From: Owenia fusiformis
Lineage: Eukaryota > Annelida > Polychaeta > Sabellida > Oweniidae
Assembly (NCBI GenBank): GCA_903813345.2
Contig: CAIIXF020000007.1
Coordinates: forward strand, 5,895,730 to 5,959,729
DNA: 64,000 nt
Direction of reading: 5' to 3'
Shown here: positions 52,801 to 62,695 of the stretch, in pieces
Layout: each line of letters opens with the position of its first letter
Position numbering within the stretch: position 1 is the stretch's first letter
Made by a program: the position numbers and the translations under genes
Notes under the pieces: model-generated
Seen by the model: only the letters and a program-made list of their open reading frames with translations
Told to the model about the DNA's origin: nothing
Database searches by the model: none

Positions 52801-52907
52801 GATCACGATACACTAGCACATCCCAAAGTATGTAGATGATACTACTAAATACGAACGACGCAAATAAATGAATGTGGATTCTGATTCGATGCTGGCTGCG
52901 CAAGGTC
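40605..52907 (-). CDS. Class B1 (secretin-family) GPCR, TM2 to C-terminus (5' part missing)
   Basis: Seven - strand exons join in frame: 52907-52757, 50624-50474, 45338-45211, 44215-44133, 43339-43204, 42372-42331 and 40850-40605, giving 311 residues plus a partial first codon. Family signatures seen: TLRSQHRIRIHIHLFASF (intracellular loop 1/TM2), TNYMWMFCEGFYLH (TM3), YLVGWG then ENCW (loop 2 Cys pairing with the TM3 Cys in GGCKF), CNILRILLTQLQ (TM5/loop 3), RALKATFILIPLFG (TM6), and GLFVAMIFCFFNGE on a 42-base exon followed by V (TM7). Such receptors sit in the plasma membrane and bind peptide hormones through an N-terminal domain, usually signalling by Gs. The subtype (calcitonin-, PDF- or CRF/PTH-like) cannot be set. 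The extracellular domain and TM1 were not recognised; the TM2 exon enters at codon position 3. Confidence 0.9.
40851..42330. other. GPCR last intron with small elements
   Basis: Contains a MITE-like palindrome at 41138-41304 and a TIR-like element at about 41378-41982 (ends ACAGGGTGGTCC and GGGTCACCCTGTAT). The rest is unassigned AT-rich DNA. Confidence 0.5.
41138..41304. mobile_element. Miniature palindromic element with GTCACATTTG ends
   Basis: ATGTCTCAGTCACATTTGAT at the left faces ACAAATGTGACGGGCTTT at the right; GCGGTCGTAGC..AAAATCGA is mirrored by CGATT..GGTCGCCG. The terminal GTCACATTTG..CAAATGTGAC is shared with the CGGCCGATTGAGT family, but the interior differs. Confidence 0.55.
42331..42372 (-). 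CDS. GPCR micro-exon: TM7
   Basis: 42 bases, acceptor TTTTTAG|GGATTA, donor GGGGAG|GTAGGT. Encodes GLFVAMIFCFFNGE, phase 0 on both sides. A 42-base exon at this point is typical of class B receptor genes. Confidence 0.9.
42554..42610. mobile_element. End fragment of the CTTGTATTCGCGG miniature element
   Basis: AGCTTGCATTTGCGAATGCA followed by GCTTTCGGCGGTCGGCTACC and GGATTAACCTA matches one end of the element at 49864-50031. Only one arm is present. Confidence 0.5.
42890..43018. mobile_element. Half copy of the 10412-11049 element
   Basis: GAACCATGATACTTAGCAAA through ATATAACACATACTA to ACTTTCGGGACATTCTGTA parallels the right arm of 10412-11049. Confidence 0.6.
43204..43339 (-). CDS. GPCR exon: TM6, extracellular loop 3, TM7 start
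   Basis: Acceptor GTTTACAG|GCGTGCC, donor CACAG|GTATAA; phase 2 in, phase 0 out. Encodes RALKATFILIPLFGLQLL and EIITAIITNSQ. Confidence 0.9.
43396..43512. mobile_element. Miniature element, CGGCCGATTGAGT family, copy 3 (short)
   Basis: ATGCCTAAGTCACATTTGTT at the left and GGAGCAAATGTGACATGG at the right, with GGCCGATTGAGT facing ACTCAATCGG. About 117 bp, shorter than copies 1 and 2 because one arm lacks the GGGCGCC part. In a GPCR intron. Confidence 0.65.
43975..44180 (-). repeat. Tandem duplication of the TM5-exon donor region, about 52-bp unit
   Basis: The end of the TM5 exon and its donor (44128-44180) are followed in the intron by diverged copies at about 44074-44118, 44022-44066 and 43975-44012. 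On the - strand the units share CAACGAGCC..GTAGTT and a donor-like GTAAGT (GTGAGT in the real exon). Spacing is 52-53 bases. The real exon ends at 44133. Confidence 0.7.
44133..44215 (-). CDS. GPCR exon: TM5 and intracellular loop 3
   Basis: Acceptor CTTTCAG|ACAAAT, donor TTATAG|GTGAGT; phase 0 in, phase 2 out. Encodes TNLFFLCNILRILLTQLQ then AHPNEPSSY. At 83 bases it is below simple ORF thresholds; it was found by matching phase and family motif. Its 3' end is repeated in the following intron (see 43975-44180). Confidence 0.88.
45211..45338 (-). CDS. GPCR exon: TM4 end, extracellular loop 2, TM5 start
   Basis: Acceptor CCTTGTAG|CATTTC, donor TTACTA|GTAAGT; phase 1 in, phase 0 out. Encodes FPAVPVTIYSVLRSVY, NENCWV and IYAPNLLALL. 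The CW dipeptide is invariant in the family. The 5.1-kb intron before it holds the 4.3-kb foldback. Confidence 0.9.
45511..49848. mobile_element. 4.3-kb foldback in a GPCR intron
   Basis: GTAGTGCAGTCAGAATGAG at the left faces CTCATTCTGACTGCACTAC (one difference) at the right. The arms remain complementary almost to the centre near 47800, where TTTTGCAGGTGAACAATTCA faces TGAATTGTTCACCTGCAAAA. The right arm carries an extra palindrome (48485-48911). A 74-codon frame (45643-45867 + and 49716-49492 -) appears in both arms because they are duplicates; no domain was recognised. It lies between the TM3 and loop-2 exons of the GPCR. Confidence 0.75.
48485..48911. mobile_element. Palindromic element nested in the foldback right arm
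   Basis: ATTTTTGACCTACCGGATG at the left faces CATCCGGTAGGTCAAAAAT at the right. The centre is GGTCCCCAGCTGTTAGAAGG facing TTCTTACAGCTGGGGACC. About 425 bp. It is absent from the left arm of the host foldback, so it was inserted after the inverted duplication. A fragment lies at 51801-51870. Confidence 0.7.
49864..50031. mobile_element. Miniature element with AAGCTTGTATTCGC ends
   Basis: AAGCTTGTATTCGCGGAT at the left faces ATCGGCGGATACAAGCTT at the right; TCGGCTGTCGGCTACTGGAT faces ATCCGATGGCCGACAGCCGA. 168-bp hairpin, non-coding. A single-arm fragment is at 42554-42610. Confidence 0.7.
50474..50624 (-). CDS. GPCR exon: TM3 and TM4 start
   Basis: Acceptor TTTGTAG|GGAGGC, donor TGGG|GTAAGA; phase 0 in, phase 1 out. 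Encodes GGCKFLYFLTRYTRTTNY, WMFCEGFYLH and WFYLVGW(G). Confidence 0.92.
50625..52756. other. GPCR intron between TM2 and TM3 exons
   Basis: Holds a fragment of the 48485-48911 element at 51801-51870 (CCTTTCTGTCGGTACATAAC) and an end of the CGGCCGATTGAGT family at 52667-52692 (GAGCAAATGTAACAGAGGC). The - frame at 50887-51153 has no recognisable domain. Nothing else supported. Confidence 0.5.
52757..52907 (-). CDS. GPCR exon: intracellular loop 1, TM2, loop 1
   Basis: Acceptor TGTACAG|GACC, donor AACACA|GTAAGT; the first base completes a codon begun in the missing upstream exon. Encodes TLRSQHRIRIHIHLFASF then FSSIIYILWDVLVY. The RIHIHLF segment is the class B TM2 hallmark. Confidence 0.88.
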
Positions 52908-53479
52908 CTGTACAAAGTAGAATAAACATGTATGATTGAGTAATGCAAGGAAGTTAATAAAGAAATATTATAGATCTGCCATAGTTCTGAAATGTGATTT
53001 TATTATTAACTGTCAGTATCGCTGTGTTTAGTAACTCTTTTTTCCATACCCCTTTCGCACTTGTGCTTACGTACTTGTAGGGTATATGTAGTTCTATCTT
53101 ATATTGGCCCCTGGCCCCCCATACAATTTGTATAGTTTCCAAATAACACTGACATCATAGATGTCACCTTTGTTTGTCTTTGATTTTCTTGGGCCAGACG
53201 TCCATTCACTATTGCTAGAAACTTGCAATAGTCACTTAATTTCAAAAAGTGTTGGTTGAATCTGTATGAAACTCGAATGGCTTACTTTTGGGTGACCCTG
53301 TCAATGTACATATTGTGATTAAACGTGAAAATGTTGGTTGTCATACGAATAAGCCAAGGTTTTAATGAATTTTAGCATTTCTCCAATTGAGATTTGGCCC
53401 CAGTTCTTTTAAAATGTCATGAAAAATGATTTAAATGACATAACTGTGTAAATCAAATGTATATTTGGAGAAAATTTGT
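52908..53479. other. Region upstream of the TM2 exon
   Basis: Should be GPCR intron. No TM1 or ectodomain exon could be recognised here. Confidence 0.35.
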
Positions 53480-54880
53480 CACTGAATTCAAATATGCTAT
53501 CAAAAATAAAGAAAGAGAAATTCATTAGAGGTTAAAAGTGCAAATCTCTTAAAATCCCATAAAAACGAGAATTAGCGAGATTTCAAAGTTATTTAGAAAC
53601 TCCTCTATTTAATTCACATTTCAAAAACTCATTTCAAAGTGACTTAATATTTGTCAAGATGGATCTTTCCGTCGGACTCTGCCATGATTTCTCAATTCTG
53701 AAATTTCCTATTTTTGGTATCGTTGTAAAGGATTTCTTTCTTTACATATTGTCAAATGATGCCAAACATACAGCATAAAATTAAAAATGTCTATAGTCAG
53801 ACAATGGCATTTGCAAGTGACACGAAGTAAAAGTTTGAGAAACGCGAAGATAATAAATTCAACACTATTGGTCCAACTGGATGCAACAAAGCAATATTGA
53901 GTAGTGGATTTACACTTTTCATTAAACTTGTTGAACTTTACGATTAGAGCCCTCTTTGTTATTCAACACTGACACTACGTTGGATTGATTGAGATTTCAA
54001 TATTTTGAGGGTTCGGATTGACATTTTGATAAATAACCAAAATTTGAATTTTGGTTGATGGAGTGCTATATTAATTGATAGGACTCAAATATGTCAAGCT
54101 TGTCTCAGCTAATCAGATTCAAATATTCCAGTGCTTAAATTAAGATACAATAAAATAACAAAATACTGTGTTTGGAGCAATAGGAGTTTATGATGTAACA
54201 TTATATAATACAGGGTGTTTCATATGTATAAAACCCCTCATAAACTCATACATGTACCATTGCTCCCCTATCATGTCATATATCATTTTGTTCCTTGTGG
54301 AAAGTTCCATTAGAATAAGTCAACAGAATGCTACTCCTTGACTTATTTTTCGATAATTATTGCCCAATCTCATCACCCGAGACTGATGAACATGTGAACA
54401 TGAACGTACTCTTGGACGGTTGAGGACACCAGGCGTTAATGTTAATGTATGAATGGGGCACTTATCATATAAAGCTCCTTTAATAAGGAGAATTATCCTA
54501 CACACCCTCTGGGTATTGTTCAATGTATATCACCTCTTAAACTGTAAATTCCTATTACTTAAAATGATTTGTAGCTGAAGGATGCTATAGCTTGCCAGGG
54601 TGCCTGTTATCTCTTGATTACAAAAATAGCCATTATAATATAATATACTCAACCCTAATGTCTGCCGGAGGAGGGGGTCAAATTGACCCCTTCGCGGTTT
54701 TTATTAGTACTTTTTGCAAGTTTTCTTTGTGAAAATAGAGGAGTTTCCATATTGCTTTGAAATCTTGCTAATTCTCGTTTTTTTCATGAGATTTTAAGAG
54801 ATTTGCACCTTTAACCTCTTACAACTAACTTTACTTTCTAATAGCATAATATTATTTAAATTCAGTGAAAAGTTTTCCTC
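53480..54880. repeat. Inverted repeat pair, about 1.4 kb apart
   Basis: The segment 53515-53630 (AAGTGCAAATCTCTTAAAA, GAGAATTAGCGAGATTTCAA) is mirrored at 54725-54860 (TTGAAATCTTGCTAATTCTC). The interior holds an ACAGGGTGTTTCATATG end at 54209 and a perfect small palindrome GGGGTCAAATTGACCCC at 54674. Confidence 0.5.
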
Positions 54881-54899
54881 AATAATAACTGTGATTTAG

Positions 54900-56380
54900 A
54901 CAAGAATTCTCCATGGACTGTCATTCCAAATTATTACTTTCGCCAAAAAGGGGGCTTATTTGTATTGAACTGCAAGTACAATACAAGTATTATATACACA
55001 TGCTTCAAACATTTATGAAATTTTCCCGTTCACAAACTGATATAACGGAGGAAATAATATGGAATAACAAAGAAATCACGATACAGAATAAATTTTTCTT
55101 CTGGATAGAATTTTTAAATACAGACAAATGAAAAGTATCTACTTATTTAAGGAGAGAATCAGATATAGCGAGCAGGCTTAACAAAAAATTGTTTCAATTT
55201 TAGAATATGTTTGGTTCGTGTCATTCCTTGTCATGTTTATTTTCTAAAAATCGCAAGAGAGCATACTTTATTCCAGGAAAACTAAAGATGTTTACAATAA
55301 TATATTATTTTTCTATAAGAATGGTTACCATTCTTATTATTTGTCGGTATCATATTGTGAATCTTTTGGGAGACATTGTATTTGATATTGTAAGGAGTAG
55401 ATTGGTAGGTCAATTATATATGTTGCTTGTAATTTTGTCACCCCTATAGATCAGATTCTGCCTTCAACAATAATATATTATTTTTCTATAAGAATGCTTA
55501 CCCTTCTTATTATTTGGGAGAATTTAAACATTTTCACCCATTTTTGCACTTTGAATCATCAATAACTTCACCAGATTATAACATATTGTGAATCTTTTGG
55601 GAGACATTGTATTTGATATTGTTAGGAATAGATTGGTAGGTCAATTATACATGTTGCTTGTAATTTTGTCACCCCCTATAGATCAGATTCTGCCTTTAAA
55701 GATGGATCAATTAAAACATGGCACCAGATTAAGGTACAAACAGGTCTATCTGATGTGTACATGCTGAAATGGTTTGAAATTTTAAAAACCATCCCAATGA
55801 CTTGGCTAATAAGAAATAATGTGTTTGAAAAAATGTCAGTTTAGATGTAAAATTGATATTGTGCACGAAAACAAAATATTTCAGTTTGTACATAAAAATT
55901 ATTGTGTTCTATTTTATTGTCACACATTGTTGAACAACCAATAGCGAAAGGAAAGCTTAGTATAATATAAATTGAATGAAGAAGACTGGAATTTTTAGTA
56001 TACATATTATCATATTCTAAACACAGGGCCTTTAAATTTAAACTTATAAATTGCATTTTATATACAAACAATGATCTATTTAAATATAATGTAGTACAAT
56101 CGCCGATGTGTGAATTCTGCCATACTGCATTTGAGACGATTGATCACTTGTTTTATGTTTGTGAATACAAATCAATTTTGGAACAGTGTTAAGCAACACA
56201 TTTTGAAAAAACTCAAATATTTTAATTTAAACAATGTACTCTTTGGCTCTAAAAATTGGAGCAAATACGAAAATATGATTATAATTATTGCAAAATACTT
56301 CTTGTACAATCAAAAATTTCTACGAGAACTACCAGTGTGCAAAAGCAATTTGGGGTAGATAGTAATGAAAGTGCCTAAGT
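54900..56380 (+). pseudogene. Fossil 3' part of a second LINE
   Basis: A first block at about 55035-55130 reads EEIIWNNKEITIQNKFFFW, matching the WNN..I..K.FF motif before the ORF2 tail of L1/Tx1-like LINEs. A second, near 55770, reads KWFEILKTIPMTW. A third at 56100-56185 reads PMCEFCHTAFETIDHLFYVC, the typical C-terminal Cys/His cluster. Frames are broken and the middle is interrupted by a tandem duplication (55290-55700). It is a different type from the LINE at 35-40 kb. Confidence 0.6.
55290..55700 (+). repeat. Tandem duplication within the LINE fossil
   Basis: AATAATATATTATTTTTCTA and TTGGTAGGTCAATTATA occur twice (55297/55469 and 55403/55634), with the second unit lengthened by an inserted segment. 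A related stretch is at 57575-57715. Confidence 0.65.
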
Positions 56381-57020
56381 TTAGTGCATAGAAAAGTTTT
56401 GACCTTGAATTTGCTTTATTTGAACTATAATTGACTATATTCTTAGGTGCTCACTTTTCCCTGAGGTTCGATACAATTATGTGTTAGTTACTAGGGAACG
56501 GAGTTTTAACAGAATGGCAGAATGGTAATTTGAAAACAATGGAAACATGTAGGTATCTCCTCGTATTAACTTACTACAGGTTCCAGATTCAATTGTAAGA
56601 AATTATCACAAAATGACTTGTAAATATGTCATTCTTACTTTGAAGTGCATCTTACATTGAATTAATGACTCCGTGGATTGGAAATTGAGACGTCAGTAAG
56701 TGGTCGAGTGGATGTTTTAGAAAGTGTAGAGTTATTAATCGAAATTTCACTGATAATTTCCCATGTTTCATACTCCAAATGATATTGCAAAATACAAGGT
56801 GATATATAAATGCCATTAAGGTGGAACCTGTCTGATATTCTGGTTTATCCCCTATGAGCAGCTTCTGGACACTCTACTAGGTACACCTTATGGCCTTAAT
56901 ATCCTGATCTGAGGGACAGAGCTTTTTTTAGTTAAGTTACTTTTCAAGGCGATTTTCTAGAAAGTACAAGTGACATATCAATAGACTTGACGACCGCAGT
57001 GAAACATGCACAAACGATGC
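56381..57020. other. Unassigned stretch
   Basis: No gene or repeat partner seen. Confidence 0.3.
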
Positions 57021-57398
57021 AATAACGCAGATGCGAGTAGGTAGTTATCACCAGGTGGCTCGTTCGGATCAGATAGCATGGCGGGTATAGAAGAAAGTTC
57101 CCTTTAACTTAAATTACATCTGTTTTAGAGGTTCAATTTTCATATAACCCTTATGTATCTAATAGTTATGCAAATTAAAATATGTCCAGTAAAAGAAAAT
57201 GTTACCTGTCCAATATAAGAAAAGATATTTCACTTTTTGTGAGTTTGTAACATGGGGCCTATGGGGAGTCAACCCGAACTAGAAGTCACGTTTTCAAAAA
57301 AATTAAATTTCAATGTTGATGAACAATATTCGAAACCAAATCTCTAGGTGTACTTTGACATGTAGATTTCAAATATGACATCATTTTGACTGAATTTT
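57021..57398. mobile_element. AGATGCGAGTAG element, truncated copy
   Basis: Matches 7030-7410 in direct orientation (GCAGATGCGAGTAGGTAG, AGATAGCATGGCGGGTATAG). The right terminal repeat is missing. It lacks a few bases near the start relative to the complete copy. Confidence 0.7.
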
Positions 57399-58979
57399 GT
57401 GGGATTGTGGGATTATCAGTGTGACAAAAATGTCTAAAATCCAATCGTGAATTGAATGTTTAGTCATTGCAGGAGACCTACAGGACAACAGGAAGTTGTA
57501 AACTTATTTGTGACGTGTCATCATGAGTCGGCAGAGTTCAATTTTAGAATAAATTAAATTGTTTTTGAATTGCATTATTTTTCTTTATGGAATGAATGGT
57601 TACCATTCTTATCATTTGGAAGAATTTTGCACTTTGAATTTATAATACCTTCATCAATGTATAACATATCGTGGATCTTTTGGAACATATTGTATTTGAG
57701 ATAGATTTATTATTTATAGATGACTGAACGTCGGACTATCTTTGATTAAATAGTACTAAGTACTTTTCTGATTTGAATAATCTATATTTTGTAATTATGA
57801 GGAGCATCATAAATCGTGCGAACATGTTGATATTTATGTCAATTAAATCAAGAGCTCACATTCGTGTATATCACAGGTGTAAATCACACCTTTATCACTG
57901 CATGGCATGCTAGAATTCTATAGCATATAGAGGATATCAAAAGAGGTTCTGTAGTCTATATAGCTAGTATATCAAAAAGCATCCCTTTTGGTACAACGTA
58001 CATAGATTCAATTGATCTTTGATAAAACAAATATTTTCGACTTTAATTGTGTTGATATTAAAAAGCATAGAATCTGCATGTAGTCATTTCAGCTATTTAA
58101 CACCGTTGTAAGAGCAAGCACCGGAAAAATCTAGATCAAAACTAAAGTTTCTTGAATTGTCTTTAAAACAATGCATCGTGGGCTACCCCATACATTCCAT
58201 TAATTCCTTGATTGTCAAACCTTTTGAGGGGACTGTAGCACGTACGTGAGTTGAAATTAATTAGGTAGGGATCAAGGAGGGTCATTTTATATCATTCCCC
58301 ATCATGTTTATCCAGGATGCTACTAAATAGTCTAACATCTCTTTGAAGCATCGGTGGAGATGTTTTTGAGCGGTAAAAAATAAAGAGCAAAGCTTTCGTT
58401 AAGGGTGGTCGTTTTTGTTACATATTCTACTTTTTCCACAGGAAGTAGTAAATCAGTGCTCTCGATGACCATTTGTCATGGTTTCTTGGATTAGGTGCAT
58501 TGCTATGGATTTATTACTCAAACATACCGTATGTTATGAAACTCAAATCACCTTGAAAAAGCCCAAACCTATCCATTTCATGTCTTTAATTCAAAAATCT
58601 AATTCTCGCCACTTTTTATTAAAGAGGGACATGATCCATAACCCGACAGATCGACGGAGAGTTCTAAAATCAATTTCATTTGATTGTATATCACGAAATC
58701 GTCAGCTATAACATTCGGCTGTTCCACGCCCTCTATTGTGCGCGAATTTGTTGCGTAGTGTCCGTAGCCCTTTCTAGCAAATATACTCCTACACTGCCAA
58801 ATAAGGAGATTAATGAACAAGTGTCATCAATAACTTATTTTCAGACATGATGCCATCATCACATATTAGAAACAAAAACATAAAAAGTGCCAAATTTTCA
58901 GAGAACCTATTTATCCTTCCATCTGACAAAATGTCCTTTGAAAAAAGAGCTCACGACAAAACAACATGACAAAACAACA
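57399..58979. other. Unassigned stretch
   Basis: Contains a relative of the 55.3-kb repeat at about 57575-57715 and otherwise no supported feature. Frames at 58478-58711 (+) and 58599-58820 (-) overlap and neither has a domain. Confidence 0.35.
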
Positions 58980-59119
58980 CTTTTTATGTCACCACCAAAA
59001 GTGGTGACATATTGTTATGGTCTCCGTTTTTTTGCGACGGCGGTTGGTGGTTGGCGGTTGGCGTCCGGCGGTTGGAGGTTGGCGTCTGTAACAATTTCTT
59101 ACAACTTCCTATAACTTAA

Positions 59120-60250
59120 CAAATACTGTTTAGACTGACTTCAATTTTTTTCTAAATCATCTACATGTTCTCAGAAGTTCAAATCTGACTTTAGATTTGA
59201 CATTTGACCTTCAATGACCTTCTCAAGGTCAAAAAGGTCTTTTTTCAACTTGCTTCACATTGACTAAAATCTTTTTCAAAATCATCTACATGTTCTCAGA
59301 AATTCAAATCTGACTTTAGATTTGACATTTAACCATCAAATCTGACTTTAGATTTGACATTTGACCTTCAATGACCTTCTCAAGGTCAAAAAAGGTCAAA
59401 AAGGTCTGTTTTCAACTTGCTTCAAATTGACTAAAAATCTTTTTCAAAATCATCTACGTGTTCTCAGAAATTCAAATCTGACTTTAGATTTGACTTCAGA
59501 TTTGACATTTGACCTTCAATGACCTTCTCAAAGTCAAAAAAGGTCAAAAAGGTCTTTTTTCAACTTGCTTCAAATTGACTAAATTCTTTTTTTCAAAATC
59601 ATCTATACATGTTCTCAGAAATTCAAATCTGACTTTAGATTTGACATTTGACCTTCAATGACCTTCTCAATGTCAAAAAAGGTCAAAAAGGTATTTTTTC
59701 ATCTTGCTTCAAATTGACTAATTTTTTTTTCAAAATCATCTACATGTTCTCAGAAATTTAAATATGACTTTAGATTTGACTTTAGATTTGACATTTGACT
59801 CAGAAATTCAAATCTGACTTTAGATTTGACTTCAGATTTGACATTTGACCTTCAATGACCTTCTCAAAGTCAAAAAAGGTCAAAAAGGTCTTTTTTCAAC
59901 TTGCTTCAAATTGACTAAATTTTTTTTTCAAAATCATCTACATGTTCTCAGAAATTCAAATCTGACTTTAGATTTGATATTTGACCTTTAATGACCTTCT
60001 CAAGGTCAAAAAAGGTCAAAAAGGTCTGTTTTCAACTTGCTTCAAATTGACCAAATTTTTTTTTCAAAATCATCTACATCTTTTCAGAAGTTTAAATTTG
60101 ACTATACAAGTTCTCAGAAGTTCAAATCTGACTTTAGATTTGACCTTTGACCTTCAATGACCTTTTCTAGGTCAAAAAGGTCTTTTTTCAACTTGCTTCA
60201 AATTGACTAATTTTTTTTTCAAAATCATCTACATGTTCTCAGAAGTTCTT
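59120..60250 (+). repeat. Tandem array, about 150-bp unit, rich in AGGTCA half-sites
   Basis: About eight diverged units, marked by AATCATCTACATGTTCTCAG at 59156, 59281, 59450, 59598, 59738, 59933, 60070 and 60226 (approximate). Each contains TTTGACCTTCAATGACCTT, CAAGGTCAAAAAAGGTC and AAAAAGGTC. Units vary in length by loss or gain of TCTGACTTTAGATTTGAC blocks. Confidence 0.8.
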
Positions 60251-60513
60251 CTTAAAGGATTACGTCAAGTTTCCCGGACAAAAACAATATGGCGAGTCAG
60301 CTGGATCAGTCCATTTTTAAGAAAAAGGGGAATTTTGTAAATTCTAGTTTATTGAAATCGTCTTGTAGATGAAATGATATTCTACAATGTTTCTGTCAAC
60401 AAGAGAGTGAATTACCCAAAGGATGCATGTACATCAGCCAACATAAATCCTTGTATTCATTCAAACTGCTTTGCTTCATTTGTAGGACATTTTATAAGCC
60501 ACACCGTGGTCAG

Positions 60514-61548
60514 AGGTAACGCGGCGCAGTCAAGCATATCTGTTCAAAACGAGGCTGCAACGCGGCAAAGACACAAAATGGCCACTCAGTGGAAGGTCGA
60601 AAGGGCGGTATGTTTATTCATAAGCTTCATGCACTAGTTTGTGTCTGCTACAGTTATAATAGCATATACCATTCGGTGGAGAACTTCACAGCGTATGTCT
60701 ATGTGAAGCTTCTTGAAATTTAGTCAATCAGGGAAATACATTCCAAGTCAATCAAAGTCAATCACTTACTGAAATTTGACAATTGTGGCATTTTTCTAGC
60801 TTAAATTCTATGTTTTTGACTTTGTCACTTGACACTTATCTATTTAATCACGTATATACCACGGTAATCTCTATTTCTTCAAAGTTTCATCACTGTTTGC
60901 CTTCTGTTAACCGATTCTGGGTGGAAAACCAGGTATATTTTGGAAACGCAGTTCAGACACTTCGGCAACGCGGGTTCAGACATCATACATATTTGACAAA
61001 ACTGGAAACGCAGTGACAGCAATGCAGCTGATGTTCTATCGTGTATGCCTGCACCGCGTTGCCATACAATTTAATCTATGCTGTCGACGCGTTGCCATAA
61101 TTGCTGAAAATGACTGCGCTGCGTTTCCGGCTAGTTCAATTTTGTAAGCAGATTGCGATGAAAATAAACAAAAGTTTCAATCTTAATTTGTATTGTACAT
61201 TCTATAAGTATCAGGCTATTGAATGTCAATGTTAAATTTGCTCATGAGTGGCGAAATACCTCCTTAATTGGAATAAGAAGATAGGTCAAGAGAAATAGGA
61301 TCGGGAAATCATATCTGCGTTGACTATTTCTTTACTCTGGTCAATGCCTGAACAGAAATATTTTTATAGCTTTACATACCATAAGGGGTTGATCACCGAG
61401 TGTGAAGCATGAGTTTTCAAAAACTTACCTATGTTTCGAAGAAACAGAGGACGAAGTGCCTCCGATAATTGGAGTTGCCTCCATTTTGTGTCTTTACCGC
61501 GTTGCAGCCTCGTTTTGAACAGATATGCTTGACTGCGCCGCGTTACCT
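60514..61548. repeat. Inverted pair of 5'-exon-like segments
   Basis: GGTAACGCGGCGCAGTCAAG..GACACAAAATGG at 60514-60581 (+) is repeated in reverse complement at 61482-61548 with a single visible difference (CGCGGC/CGCGGT). Each arm ends at an ATG. On the + side ATGGCCACTCAG leads after ten codons to GGGCG|GTATGT. On the - side ATGGAGGCAACTCC leads after 18 codons to an ideal donor CATAG|GTAAGT at 61429. The spacer has several CGCGTTGCC words. Confidence 0.6.
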
Positions 61549-61930
61549 ATACCCACCTTGAGCCATGTTGTGTGCTAATACGTGATGGGGTTTAGATGTC
61601 AAATTCTCCTATTACTCACAAATAGAAGGTCCTAAACTTCCCCAATAAAATGTGAAATTGATTTGTCAAAACAAAAATCTCTATTTTATAAATGTATGAC
61701 GATCTATTCTATACTATTGCTACAAAAACAGGCAGAGGTGTTTACACCACGACCTCAAACCTGGTATACCCTTGAGTTTTATCCCGGATCGTGCCTTTTA
61801 TACTAAACGGTGAGCAACACCAAAAACAGGCGTTCGATTTGCTAAACGATATGCGTCAAACTTTAAGGTCAAAAGGTATTTTCCAACTTGCTTTAAATTG
61901 ACCAAATTGTTTTAGGTGGTGACATTTTGT

Positions 61931-62695
61931 CATGTTAATGCCTTGTAATAAGACTTATTTCGGACCTTTTATGTATGTTCATAACAGAAACATGTAACAA
62001 ACAGGCAAACACTTGTGGATAATGTGTGATTTAGTGCAACATGTAAAATGAGAAATATTGCAAGACAACTGTTTTTATTTTTGCATAAATGTAGCACAAG
62101 ATGAGAGCAATTAAAATAGAGAACCATTGTTTGATACTCCCATTCAAACCTTTTAAAGCAAGGGGGCTACGGACACTACAGAACATTTTACACTTTCACC
62201 AGCTTTTACAAAATCTACTAATGCTGCTGGAGAAGAAACTTGTGTTTCATGCAACCATCATATTTTATGTAATATGTATCAGAATGTGTAATCAAGGCAA
62301 CAGATGTATTATCTGACCGTTACATTTTCCTTTCTACCTTGTGAAATTTGTACAATAGATAAAATGGTATTTTCCATAACGAAGAAGACATCTTTTGGAA
62401 AAGCCACTGATGATCAGATTTCTATCAAATAAATTGTAAAATGCAGGAAATTAAGTACATTTTTCGACAGCACTAAACAGTTCAACATCTGAAAATTGAA
62501 TAATAAAGATATTATTACGTTATGATTAAGGAAAAAGTTAGTGCAACAACATAACGCTGAAATTTACAGTTTTCAGCATATATAATTGGGCCATAACTCC
62601 TAAACAGTCAGACCGTCAGACCATGTATACGATGGCGTTTGTAGTGCTACCTTTCAATGTTTATTAAGCCACGATGTCAACAATGATCAGCGATG
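61931..62695. other. Unassigned stretch
   Basis: AT-rich; a 71-codon + frame at 62101-62316 has no recognisable domain. Nothing supported. Confidence 0.3.

Larger units (their letters stand above)
58983..61930 (+). mobile_element. GTCACCACCAAAAGTGGTGAC element with tandem array and insert
   Basis: The left end is a palindrome, ATGTCACCACCAAAAGTGG followed by TGACAT, then GTTATGGTCTCCG and a GGTTGGCGG minisatellite (59040-59090). A tandem array fills 59120-60250. The last array-like unit reappears at 61865-61905, followed by GGTGGTGACATTTTGTCATG at 61913, which would be the right end. The part between, 60250-61860, is therefore probably an insertion or captured DNA. A fragment of the same family is at 26985-27121. 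No transposase is visible. Confidence 0.55.

Noticed and set aside
53165-53215. Short - strand segment with WPKKI and a donor just upstream of the GPCR TM2 exon
   Set aside because: It ends in the right phase but is very short, lacks TM1 hydrophobicity, and does not fit a class B ectodomain.
59120-60250. Possible CRISPR-like array
   Set aside because: Units are diverged copies of one about 150-bp sequence with no unique spacers, in animal DNA; it is a tandem satellite.
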